Origin: Chondrosia reniformis | Taxonomy: Eukaryota > Porifera > Demospongiae > Chondrillida > Chondrillidae | Direction: 5' to 3' | DNA length: 64,000 nucleotides | NCBI GenBank assembly: GCA_947172415.1 | Contig: OX359194.1 | Coordinates: forward strand, 806,001 to 870,000 | Shown: one piece after another, positions 25,735-36,638 of the stretch | Position numbering within the stretch: the stretch's first letter is position 1 | Layout of the letters: each line of letters opens with the position of its first letter | Notes under the pieces: generated by a model | What the model saw: the letters and a program-made list of their open reading frames with translations, nothing else | Told to the model about the DNA's origin: nothing | The model's database searches: none | Program-made: the position numbers and the translations under genes

Positions 25735-26060
25735 GCATATACGTATATGCAAAGCTTCCAATACATCAACATGGCGCTTGCATTGCTTGCGTGACTTTAC
25801 TCAATTTGCCTCTCCTTTTGGTTCAATGAAAAAACGCTACGTCTAGTGTTATGATGAAAGCTATATATCAAGTTTAATTTGATCTTTATAGCTAGACATT
25901 TATCTTGTTGCCCCACTTTCGTTTCCGCGCGTTGTTTTGTTTTCAGCTATAGTGTTTTCGGAAATCCCTATTAATCGATTGAATACTCGATACAGTCTAT
26001 AGGCTTCAGTCTTGCTTTATTTTGAAGACTTTCAAATCGAAGACTCCGGAACCTTATAAC
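25735..26060 (+). promoter_or_regulatory. Conserved upstream region of gene C
   Basis: Two blocks match the upstream region of gene B: one with ACATCAACATGGCGCTTGCA (about 25765-25870) and one from about 25906 with CCCCACTTTCGTTTCCGCGC through TTCAAATCGAAGACTCCGGA just before the ATG. The second block is probably the 5' untranslated part of the first exon; a one-base length change relative to B shows it is not translated. Confidence 0.45.
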
Positions 26061-29000
26061 ATGGGGCTCACATCTGGATTGGTTTCTCTCCTCATTTGGA
26101 GCGTCCTTTTCGTTGCGAAAAGTAAGTAAATAACTTTATGTCCAGTTAATAGTTAAAAGAAATAGATTTATCATTAATAAATATCCAATGCAGTTAAAAC
26201 TAACTTGTATCTATATATGTTAGCTTTAATTTGGTCGCGTTAGTACACTTCTTACCATACATAGACTATATGTTTGAACACACTATGTTTAAGTATTGTA
26301 GACTGTCGCGCAGATTAATATATTATTATTATTGTCACATTATCATTATAACTACATCGAGCTCTATAGATATTATTCACTGTAGAATTTGAACATATTA
26401 TGCTAACTCTGTTTCATTACTTATAATTGAACAATTAATACGAGATCTAGAATTACTGTTATTAATTTACTGTTCTTAGTGTATGCATACCATCATTATA
26501 TATATAATTACTAGTTGAATTTTTAAAGTATATACTCGAGACGGATGCATCACCTACATATGGAGGCAAGAAAACAATATATAGGGAAAAATACAGAGTT
26601 ACTGATTGATATTTAATTTTTAAAATTTTTCAGTGGTAACTACGTCTGAACCAACTACTATTAGAGTTGGGGATCCTCCCACTCAAACTGCTACCACTAC
26701 TGTAACACCTACCATTGGTCAATCAGTAGAGCTGCAGTGTAGTGGGAATGGTGTAGGTAAACAATGGTACACTACAGGAAGTGTAGTATCACCCACTTCA
26801 AATGAAATACGTACAAGAGCTGGAGCTACTAGGATATTGGCTTTTTCTTCATTCACTCCAAGTCATGCTGGAACATACACTTGTTTGGTAGCTACTCCTG
26901 ATGATACTCAGACAAAGACAACCTACCCTGTGGTACTTGGTGAGTCATTATGTAATAATCTTACAATGATTTGATGTAAACTGGTAATCATTAGGTTTGG
27001 ATTGTTACCGCTACAATGTATATTTTATATTCTAAATTTAAACATTTAAAAGTAATAAAATTCAAATGTTATTGTAATAATGTTGTTTTAGTCAATAGGT
27101 TTCTCATTCCGTAGTTAATCCATCAGCTACCAACACCTTAACAGTTGGAAGGACTGATGATCCAACTACTACTATCACTATAACACCTACCCTCAGTCAA
27201 CCTGTAAAGTTGGAATGTCAAAGGACTATTGCATATAAGGATTGGTTCACTGGTGATCCTAGGAGCCAAGTTACACCAACTGAAGGAGAGATTTCTACTA
27301 AATCAGGACATGACAGGACACTACTTATCTCATCATTCCAACCAATTCATGCTACAACATACAGCTGTGTAGTGGATTTGGTTCTTAGTAGCTCCATATC
27401 TACCGTATATCCAGTTGTCTTAGGTATATATATATATACAGTGTATACATTCACATATATGTTGCTTAAATTGCTTTTAAAATTAATAAGACCTTCCAAA
27501 TTATGCATTGTTATATACCTATGTATAAAGATGTTCAGAAACTGTAATTGTAACTGCATGAGTAATAGTATTTTGTTTGTAGTTCTGTTGTAATTTATGC
27601 CCATGCATATAAGGCAGGCAAAGTGTAATTGATAAGCCAGCAGAGGAAAGTCTATTAGTCTTGTGAGGAGCATATTATGTGTACCGTTCAATTGTTTATC
27701 AGTTCCAGTTTGACTGATCATGTTATATAACAAGCCAAAACAGAGCATTTTTATCATTTTCCATTTACACAGAAACTCCACCTCCTGTACCAGAAATAAC
27801 TCCACCATCTCAAGTACAAGGTGTCATGTTAAGTGGAAGTGGAACATCCTTGACTGTTTCATGGACTGCAGTAACTGGAACTGATTCAATGTATGCAATA
27901 GGCTATGTAGTTAGGTATTCAACTGATAGTGGTACAGAAACAGATCCACCATTTGATGCTATGAAGAGATCAGGAATTACAGATATATCAACTACACTGA
28001 CTGGACTTGAATCAGGTACCACCTACTATGTTTGGGTAGCAACTGAAATCCTTGGTGCAGGAGTTCAAGGACCTTACAGTTTGAGAGTTTCAAATGCAGG
28101 TAACAAATATAACTTATAGAGTTTTGCAATATATAGTAATTATATAGTAATTATGAGTCATATGAGTGATAATTGTAAACAATGACAAACTACAGAAAAG
28201 GATATTTGTGTGTGTAAACAGACAATTTCATATACATCAATAGTCAGTAAATTTTGTGTTACTTTACATTTTCTATATCCTTAGCTAAGTACAGTGCTCC
28301 ACACATAGAAAATTTGCAATTTAGTAGTCTTAAAAGCACTTACAAACTGAATGTGTCATTTTTGTTTGATTTCATTTGATCATTATTAATTATTGAATGG
28401 GGAGTTACGTACAGGAAACGTTATCATTGCATAATATTTGTTACAGCAAAAGCATACAAAGTATTAGTAAGTTTTTCAGTGCTTAACTAACAAAATTGCA
28501 ATTTTACTCTTCTAAAAGCTTTCAAATTGGTACAAAAAAGGTTTTTATTTTAATCAATCTGTAATTTTTTGCCATTCATTATTTATATTTATAGGTTTTG
28601 TATTGATTAGTCCACAATTGTATCAAAGGCAATTAGTAACTTAAAAGCAAAAAATAGCGCTAGCCTTTTTCAAATATTTGTCATTAACTACATGTACGTA
28701 TATATACACTTTGTTTCAACTTGTACATAACAAGGATCACTTCAAGGATCACACTATTAATTTTGTTAAACCTAATTATTTTTAATTCCTGGTTATATAT
28801 AGTAACAGTTGCCAAATTGGAAATGTATAAACTATACAAACTTATAATAATATGCATTGAATTTCAAAATGCTGCGCTACAAGTTATGTATGACCGTATT
28901 CCCTTTATCTGCTAGCCTGTACCTATAGCAGTATTCATATTATAATATCATTAATAACACCCACACTGTATGTAGCTGTAGGTCTTAAATTAGGTTACTC

Positions 29001-32000
29001 AATACAGTGCAATATGTATACACTTGCACGAATTATGTAGTTACAATTTGAGAATCAGCAACATTTATTATTAATCAAATGTTTAGGACATTTTGACCCG
29101 TAGGTCTTCTTCAACAAGGCATACAACTAGCCATTCTTTGATCAATAATAAGTGTTGTTGATGCTCAAATTGTAACTAATTTATGATGAACTCAACAAGT
29201 ATACGTACATACGTATACGTATACATACATATCTGTAATAACTATTTTGTATACATATATACACATACATAATATATTCTTGGCCAGTACATACATGTGA
29301 TCCATATTTAAGGAAAATTGTATTAAATATTTATAATACGTACCCATAAATATCTAAGATACCATTTTCCTACATGCTATATGCCTATTCTGTAAAAAGA
29401 GCCTATAGGGGAACTAAACCTAAAGAGAGCTTTAGATTGAAGATACAAGAGTCTTTTCTTCCTTCTTTTCCCTTCTTTCATCTTCTTCTCCACTGGGTCA
29501 GACAGCCGTTTCTGGGAATTCCACCCTTCATCAGTGATCCTGGGAGTCTTTGTCTTTTTTTTATCTTGATCTTCTGTGAATCCTTGGCTCACTATGCTAA
29601 ATCTAGGGGCCTTATATACACTATTTTGACGCCAAAAGTTAAATAAGGTGTTAACTAAGACACATGATGAAATTTAATTTTATGAAAGGAATGTAGGTCC
29701 AATTAACTTTTATGAATTAATTTAGTAAACTTGCTTGTACAGGTAAAACAGACTCAGCATAACTATAGACAAAAGTAGGACATATTACGTAAGTCTACCC
29801 TTAGGTCTTCTAGTAGTAACATTTCTTTGGAGGTGGGGTAACACAAGACAGTCCTTAAGCATACTAGCTACTTTTTGCTTATACTTGATTCTAACTAGAG
29901 GCTGCCGGGATAGGAAGGTTTGTACATATATGCATAATTGATTTTTAAATGTAATATATTTTTGCAGCTATTACATTGTATATTTACATTATTACAGATG
30001 TATCATCACAACCAACCACTGTTACAGTTGGAAGGACTGGTGATCAAACTACTACCATCACTGCAACACCTACCTTTGGTCAATCAGTAGAACTGCAGTG
30101 TATTAGGTCTAGTGCAATTAAACAATGGTACACTACAGGAAGTCAAGTAACATCCACTCCAAATGAAATAAGTACAAAGAGTGGAAATACTAGGATATTG
30201 GCTTTCTCTTCATTCACACCAAGTCATGCTGGAACATACAGTTGTGAAGTTCAGAATGTCAATAACTTACAAGTTACAACAACATATCCTGTAATACTAG
30301 CTACAGGTTAGTATTTTGTGTTGCTTCACTAGTACATACCATTGCATGCTGCTGGTATACATATGTATGTACGTCTATATAGATACTAGTACAAGACCCC
30401 TAGATTTAGCATACACAACCAAGGAATAATAAAAGATCAAGAATAATACAAAGATTCCCAGGTTCACCGATGAAGGGTGTAATTCCTCTCTGGCCCAATG
30501 GAACTGAAGAAGAAATTAAAGGCTCCTATATATCTTCATCCAAAGCTCTCTCCAGGCCTAATTTATTACAGAGTATAATCTTCATAAATAGTATGTAGTT
30601 TTGTAGTATACATACATTAAGTATCTAAACATGAAAAACTTCTAATGACCGTATTCCTTTTGTATATGAACATGCTTATATAGTATTTTTTATAATTTAT
30701 AAATTAATTAAGTTTGATATTAGACTTACTTACCTTATACTTTATTGCTCCTATAAATTAAAAAGAGTATTAATTAGCTTGATACCCTTTTTTGCATTGA
30801 TACCTCACATTGTTTATTCTGGTCAATTTTATACATTTATAATTGATGTTACAAACTTTTTGTAATCTTCCTTTATGCATTGCAGCAACACAAGCAATGC
30901 CATCTCCAACACCTTCACCACGAGTCAAAGATGTTACTGTTACAAGAGGTGTATCAGCTGGATCTCCATCTTTGACAGTTTCATGGACTGCAGTATCTGG
31001 ATTTGGAATAACCTACACTGTGAGGTATTCGACAAGTAGTGGTACTGTAACAGAACCACCATCTGGAGCATCGACAATGTCAGGAGTCACTGGTACATCA
31101 ACTACACTGAGTGGACTTACACAAGGTACAATGTACTACATTTGGGTAGCAGCTGTTTCATCAGTTGGAAAAGGACCTTACAGTACAAGAGTGTCAGAGA
31201 CTACATTTGAAGGTAATTACATGGTAAATTAATTGCACTTCAAATTGTATTGAGTGTATATATAGGATATAAAGTCTAAGGAGGAGAAAATATTCATCTA
31301 CATAATATGTTTAGGTGTGTATTAATCACTGCTTTTGTAAGTTCAAAGAATGGCAGATTGTGCTATGTCATTCTGTAGCTCCACAGCAAATAGCTAGTGT
31401 GGATGTGAATAGAACTTTACTAATAATCGAATGGTCAGCTCCTTCAAGTGATCGTACCATACAACACTATCAAGTAGACTACAGAGTGGGTACCTCTGGT
31501 AGTTGGAATAGATGGAGTCCAAATCCTACATCTACTTCAGTGACACTGACTGGTCTTCAAAGTGGAACTACCTACCAAGTGAGAGTGAGAGCTGTGTCTG
31601 ATGTTGGAAATGGAGATTGGAGCAATATAGTTAGTAGGACTACTTATAATGGTATGTATACGTAGATGATTTAAAAAATATTCATATGGTGGTCTAAAAT
31701 TTGAAACTAGTATTAGCACATACTTGAGCACCCTTTAAAACCAAAGAAGTTTCAAATATAGTTTTCATGCCATATATATAAAACCTAAATTTTGATCCTG
31801 TGGAAGAAAAATATTCAAGTTTTAAGTATATATACTTTTTGCTTCTGTACATAGTTTAAATGGCATGATATATAACCATGAATATGGTGCTCTAGCTAGT
31901 TCACACACGAATAATCAATACACCATGTTATTCATTAGAATAAAAGGCTTCACCAGTTAAATGAAACTACACAAGTTGGGAGCTTTGAAAAAGGGTACAA

Positions 32001-32612
32001 GAGGTTTCTCCTTTTACATTTCTTCTTCTCCATACTGGGCCATCTTTATGGGGATAGAGTAGAGAAATCAAAACTAGTGTTAAAAATATTTATAATGTTA
32101 TTTCATGTATACATAGATCTGGAGAGCATTAATATGTCAGGTTCCAGTAGTTCCATATCATCTCAGACACTTGGAGCTGGTATATTTGGTGGAGTAGTAG
32201 TTGGTTTGGTGATTGGAGCTGTTATTTCATGTGTAACAACAAAGATTGTATGGGGAGCTCCAAATATGAAAAGATGTCAGAAGAGGAGTGAACAATCCAA
32301 ATTAAAGTATGTAAAGATCTGTGACTATACATGTATACCTGACACAGAGTACAGTAACTGAAGAATTTGATTATTATCATTCTCAATATACATCACAATG
32401 CTCTTGAATATTTTATATACTACAGAATACAACACATGTACACATTCATACATGTATGTGTACGTATGTACCATTTCATTGTATATATCCTTTATTAAAC
32501 TGTTAGGAAGTCTACTGATGAGGACTATGAAGCTCCAGGTATAACACTTGATACCAATCCATCTTATGATACAGTCAATACTTATGAAAAAGTTGGAGAA
32601 TCTTCAAAATAA
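26061..32612 (+). CDS. Gene C: type I receptor, Ig-Ig-FN3-Ig-FN3-FN3 + TM + tyrosine tail
   Basis: Exons: 26061-26121 (signal), 26634-26939 and 27115-27423 (Ig), 27773-28099 (FN3), 29998-30306 (Ig), 30886-31212 and 31379-31651 (FN3), 32117-32306 (TM), 32507-32612 (tail); 735 residues. The order differs from A and B because a third Ig follows an FN3. The last FN3 is 18 bp shorter than in A and B near its start. The TM exon ends at a GTATGT donor, one base-pattern different from A and B, but the frame is kept (AA|G). The helix reads IFGGVVVGLVIGAVISCV. The tail keeps DEDYEAP, PSYDTV and NTYEKV and ends ESSK. A large intron (28100-29997) holds only repeats. Two separate transcripts, with the break in that intron, cannot be excluded. 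Confidence 0.85.
29038..29182. mobile_element. Hairpin element with Penelope-type core
   Basis: The ends (GTTACAATTTGAGAATCAGC and GATGCTCAAATTGTAACT) are inverted copies over about 40 bp. The centre has ACATTTTGACCCGTAGGTCT followed by TCTTCAACAAGG, similar to the end of the Penelope fragment at 33262. No coding part. Confidence 0.65.
29395..29625 (+). repeat. Best preserved copy of the dispersed repeat
   Basis: Contains TCCACTGGGTCAGACAGCCG, TTTCTGGGAATTCCACCC, TTCATCAGTGATCCTGGGAG and CTTGGCTCACTATGCTAAAT. It is long enough to contain a short open frame, but the frame has no family resemblance and is not conserved among copies. The CTTCATCAGTGA motif resembles Penelope-type ends, so this may be a non-coding end fragment of another such family. 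Confidence 0.6.
30395..30560 (-). repeat. Dispersed repeat copy, inverted, gene C
   Basis: Same orientation and position as 19240-19400 in gene B, following the homologous Ig exon. It shares CCCTAGATTTAGCATA and the GATTCCCAGGTTCACCGATG segment. Confidence 0.6.
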
Positions 32613-32824
32613 CCAACTTATTCACCTTAACTGTAACTATAACTATAATAAGTGTATATAAGTCAATTCAATATTAGAGTGTGGAGTGTATATACGTAAG
32701 TATGCTATAGATATAAAAATTTACACTTGGTCATTTGCAGGTTTTAAAACAATACATGCTGGTATATAGTTGGTCAAAAGCTATAATATTAAAATTAATG
32801 ACGAAAATGGCCAATCAATGTTTA

Positions 32825-32955
32825 AATGCATACGTACTAAGCTTTGAATACATCAACATGGCGCTTGCATATGACTTCTCTCCTCACTTTGTGTCTCCAT
32901 TTGGGTATATATTATATAAGTGAAAAACGTCATGATCATGATCATGTCTAGTATA
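32825..32955 (+). pseudogene. Orphan upstream block of a lost fourth receptor unit
   Basis: Reads AAGCTTTGAATACATCAACA, TGGCGCTTGCAT and GAAAAACGTCATGATCATG, matching the blocks before genes B and C. No signal exon follows; instead the sequence passes into pyrimidine repeats and transposons. It marks where a fourth tandem unit once began. Confidence 0.6.
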
Positions 32956-32999
32956 CATAGTTATAACAATTTTGGTTGCAAATTTGTAGTAATACAACA

Positions 33000-33930
33000 T
33001 TTCTTTTTTTCTTTTTCTTTTGTTGTATTTCCTTTTTTTCTTTTCATTTTACTTTCCTCCTCTTTACTTAAACACAAACGATACAAATCTGTGTCCTGCA
33101 ACCCTACTGCTAATCTAAGGGACATGGGCCTGCTTTGGATGTTTGTTATAGTAAAATATGCAATAATTTACAAATATATAATAGTTAAACGTATAGATAA
33201 TTCTTGAACAATCACATGCATAGCAGTCAATTCAAACAAACAAAAATGAAATGATTTCTAAGACATTTTGACCAAGTGGGTCTTCATAACAAGTATTAGT
33301 ATCAGATTGGTTATAGTAAAGAAGGTAATGATGTCAAAATAAGATAAATGGGTGGTTAAAATGAAGAAATACTGAATATGACATGACAACCATAACAAAT
33401 TCATACTGAGTGTTAGGGTGGAATAAGTACAGGGTTCCACACTGTAGGTAGCTGTATACCGCTGTTCAGGTTCATCACCCCGGCCCACCCCAGGTCTGAA
33501 CAGCAATTGTTAGAATCACTTCTCCTTACTGCCTGTTTGTGCTCCCCAAGTCTCACCTTAAGAGTCCTCTTTGTCTCACCTATATAGTCCCTGTTGCAGT
33601 GCTTGCAAGGGACTTGGTACACTACTCCCTCTTTTCTTATTCTCTGGAGTACACATCATGTTACGTACTTAAATCCTTTTATTCTTTTTCGTTTACTTTC
33701 CTCCTTTTTTCCTTTTTTCCTTTTACGTTCTACCTTGCTCCTTTTTTCCTTTTTTTCTTTATCGTTTTACTTTCCTCCTTTTTTCCTTTTTTCCTTTTAC
33801 GTTCTACCTTGCTCCTTTTTTCCTTTTTTTCTTTATCGTTTTACTTTACTCCTTTTTTCAATTTTCCCTTTTTCGTTTTCCTTTCCTCCCTTTTCTCCCT
33901 TTTTTCTATATCGTTTTCCTTTTCTTTACT
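33000..33930. repeat. Pyrimidine-rich low-complexity tracts, duplicated
   Basis: T/C-rich tracts at 33000-33065 and 33660-33930. The second contains at least two copies of a unit of about 75 bp with TTTTACGTTCTACCTTGC and CGTTTTACTT. Both tracts are followed by CTAAGGGACATGGGCCTGC, showing that the whole segment is duplicated, with the Penelope fragment between the copies. Long open frames here are low-complexity Phe/Leu/Ser artefacts. Confidence 0.7.
33262..33640 (-). mobile_element. Penelope-like element fragment (GIY-YIG)
   Basis: The minus strand encodes YQVPCKHCNRDYIGETKRTL then KVRLGEHKQAVRR, a GIY-YIG nuclease N-terminal half, and then jumps to a C-terminal stretch (MNLNSGI, VWNPVLIPP), so the middle has been deleted. 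The Cys pair, the YIG-type core and the Arg and His are present; the catalytic Glu region is missing. It ends with the inverted form of ACATTTTGACCAAGTGGGTC. Non-functional. Confidence 0.8.
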
Positions 33931-34659
33931 TACAACACGAATGACATAATTATTATGAAACACGCAATCTAAGGGACATGGGCCTGCCTTGGATTTTTAT
34001 AATACTTGTTAATTTACAAGAGTATACTGAATGCTTACATAGATGTCTGCATTTGCGATGAGCTGGGTAATATTTAGATTTAGATCTAATATTTATATAC
34101 CAATCTCATCCATGAATTCATCATTATCGACAATTGGGAATGTATAGAACCACTGCACAATGATCATTTTTGCTTGGCAATTCTGAAATATACATGTACA
34201 TGGTTTTAAATTAAAAAAAATGTTCAAACAATGCAGTTCTTAAACACGTTCTTCATGGTTGTAAATGGGCTCTTTCTTCTTCTTTGAGTGTTACTGGAAC
34301 GGTGCTGCAGTACTTCTTTTCGCATCACTTTACTGAGTGTAAAAGTGATCCCAGGGCACACCACGTGGAGGTAGAAGTACTTCGTGCCCCAAAAGGCCTC
34401 CGGTTTCTCAACTCTGTTTGACACTTCCACTACTTGCGTCGTAAGAGAAGTTGCTCGGGAACGGTCCGGCGTACCTGACCGACCTGTGACCAGTTACTAG
34501 TCTTGCCCTGCCTCACGCTACGGACAGAACAAGCCCGACCCTGGCGGACCACAAACTCCCACCAATGAGAATCATCATGTGCACACAACGCAGCTTGAGA
34601 GCACTGTACACAGACTTTAGCTCATTGGGATCGGTCAGGTTGCTTTAGAGTAGGGACCC

Positions 34660-34861
34660 ATCGATGAACTATAAGAAAAGAATTAGAGAATACATAATTA
34701 CCAGCATAAACGTACATACGGACATAAAAATTGAGCATGTAAAATTCCAAATGCAAATGCAAATATTTCCAAACCAACCTGATGTGGCAGCCTACAATAG
34801 CTTCCTGACCGACTACGTAGTGGCACTGGACCACACCAACCTCCAGGTACGGGTCGTATAG
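34660..34861 (+). other. Unassigned possible exon
   Basis: The frame ends in QPDVAAYNSFLTDYVVALDH then TNLQ, with a GTACGG donor after the last codon and a possible CAG acceptor upstream. Base composition is richer in GC than its surroundings, as is the stretch 34420-35200. No family is recognised and no partner exon was found. It could be part of an old transposon or of a lost gene. Confidence 0.25.
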
Positions 34862-35393
34862 CAAGAATCCGCAAGTGCCAATTTAACACACAAGCAGGAT
34901 TAATAGTGAGATACATCTCCAGGCACTAACCCATTGGTAGAGAGACCACCCCACTATACGAACACCGATGACCCTTCGGAAAGGCACGTACCATTGCTCG
35001 TACTCAAAGAATGGTTTTCGCATCGATCCACACCAAAGTAGACCTCCAGAGTTGATAGCCCGGAGGCCAAAGACTGAAAATTTCCTTGCCTATTTATTAG
35101 AAATTGTCGGCGGGAAACAACGTGGAACTTGGCGGAAATCGTGGAAGCAAAATTTTGTTTATTGTTTTCGATGTCGTGTTCGAGAACAATAGAGTGCATG
35201 TAGAACATAACCCGACCTATTCAGCAAGTTGTTATTGTGTTATTGTGTTATTGAATTTCGATTAGAAGTCACTCATGGCTATCCAGCGAAGCAAATCATA
35301 AAATGTACAGTGACCCCATGAATAGAAGTGCTTAATTAATAAACAAGCTATTAGTATCTTAATGAACCTCTGATTATTTCAGCAGTGATCTTT

Positions 35394-35635
35394 CGGTATT
35401 ACTAAAACGCGGAATACGGAATAGCGGAATAACGGAATAACGGAATAGCGGAATAACGGAATACGGAGAGGAAGTAATAATACGAAGAAAAATGGCCGCT
35501 CCACGGGCGCGGCTCGATTTCGACGTAAAATACGAACGTGAAAGCGAAATTCGAACGAAACGGAACGTGTAAGGGTTAGAGATCATCTACAAGCGGCCTA
35601 TATCTCCATCACACGGCTACGCGAACGGTTTAGGC
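35394..35635 (+). repeat. Left terminal inverted repeat of the Mutator-like element
   Basis: It begins at the target duplication and ends around CGGCTACGCG. It contains six or seven GGAATA(G/A)CGGAATA subterminal units, possibly transposase binding sites, followed by a GC-rich part (GCTCCACGGGCGCGGCTCGA). Confidence 0.85.
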
Positions 35636-35896
35636 CAACGAATTGGCCAAGCGTGCATAGCTAGCCAGCTACCTACTTGGAACATAGCTAGATAGCTAAA
35701 TGGCTTGATTTTGCGTGTCCTTCATGAATTGTAGCTAAGACATTTCTTACACTAGTCGATATCTGTGTTTTTCTTGGTACATGATAATGCATAAGCAACT
35801 ACATGTATGTGACAGCCTGCAGTTGAATAGCTACATAGCTAGCTAGCTACACACATGACTATAGCTAGCTAGCGTTAGCTAGCTAACATGTTATGC

Positions 35897-36377
35897 CTAG
35901 GTTTGCAAAGAGCAGGTGCTTATGTTCGGGCTGTAGTTTTGCCATGATGCCAGGGTCAATGACAAGTTCATTCCCTTTGAAGTCTGGCCAGTTGACTCTG
36001 GGGCAAGGCAGGTATACATGGTAGTAAGCATTGCCTCTGTGTTGTCTTCCGAGTCACTACAAATGAAGAAAGTGAAACTATCATTTTTTGTTTTAGAGAC
36101 ATATATAGCTAGCTACAATTAGAAGGTATAGCTAGCTAGTTGAACACTAACCTGTCCAGTACAATGCACACAGCCTGAGAACCACTTGCAGAATCACTGC
36201 AATGCAAAATAGGATAAAAATAAAGTGTCACAATTACTGCTTGAAGGTTATTTGCAGTGATTACCTTGATTCCTTTTCTTTGCTTGAAGACCACTCCATT
36301 GCACCTGCAGATCTCTCGCGTGACCGGAAGAGGTCAATGATGTGTATTGGATAGCAGAGAAAATATGTATTAGTCAT
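35897..36377 (-). CDS. Three-exon micro-gene inside the Mutator-like element, with a SUMO-interacting-type motif
   Basis: Exons 36265-36377, 36152-36196 and 35897-36056 join through two GT-AG introns of 68 and 95 bp, both phase 2, giving 105 residues from an ATG to a TAG. The second and third exons join to give VCIVLDSDSEDNTE, hydrophobic residues followed by an acidic Ser/Asp run, the classic form of a SUMO-interacting motif. The first exon is rich in basic and Ser residues; the C-terminal part is Ser/Thr-rich with no known fold. The start codon lies about 10 bp inside the inner end of the right TIR. It may be a captured host fragment or an accessory protein of the parent transposon. The splice fit is good; function is inference. 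Confidence 0.5.
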
Positions 36378-36386
36378 TGCGAAGTA

Positions 36387-36629
36387 GCCTAAGCCGTTAC
36401 GCGTAGCCGTGTGATGGAGATATAGGCCGCTTGTAGATGATCTCTAACCCTTACACGTTCCGTTTCGTTCGACTTTCGCTTTCACGTTCGTATTTTACGT
36501 CGAAATCGAGCCGCGCCCGTGGAGCGGCCATTTTTCTTCGTATTATTACTTCCTCTCCGTATTCCGTTATTCCGCTATTCCGTTATTCCGTTATTCCGCT
36601 ATTCCGTATTCCGCGTTTTAGTAATACCG
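36387..36629 (-). repeat. Right terminal inverted repeat of the Mutator-like element
   Basis: Inverse of the left arm with only a few differences, mainly in the inner 20 bases and one change near the GTTCGAC segment. Short open frames in both arms are mirror images of each other and are not genes. Confidence 0.85.
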
Positions 36630-36638
36630 GTGATCTTT

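Larger units (their letters stand above)
35394..36629. mobile_element. Mutator-like DNA element with long TIRs and 9-bp target duplication
   Basis: The element starts CGGTATTACTAAAACGCGG and ends with the exact inverse. It is flanked on both sides by GTGATCTTT (35385-35393 and 36630-36638), a 9-bp target-site duplication. The inverted ends are about 242 bp (35394-35635 and 36387-36629) and almost identical, including a subterminal array of GGAATAACGGAATAGC-type units. Long TIRs plus a 9-bp duplication are typical of Mutator-like elements. No transposase is present, so it is non-autonomous; the near-identical arms and perfect duplication point to a recent insertion. Inside is a small spliced gene on the minus strand. 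Confidence 0.85.

Noticed and set aside
33539-33949. Open frames rich in Phe, Leu and Ser
   Set aside because: They arise from pyrimidine repeats in several overlapping frames.
34224-35208. Several short open frames on both strands in a GC-richer stretch
   Set aside because: Mutually overlapping, no recognised domain and no consistent splice chain apart from one weak exon candidate at 34660-34861.
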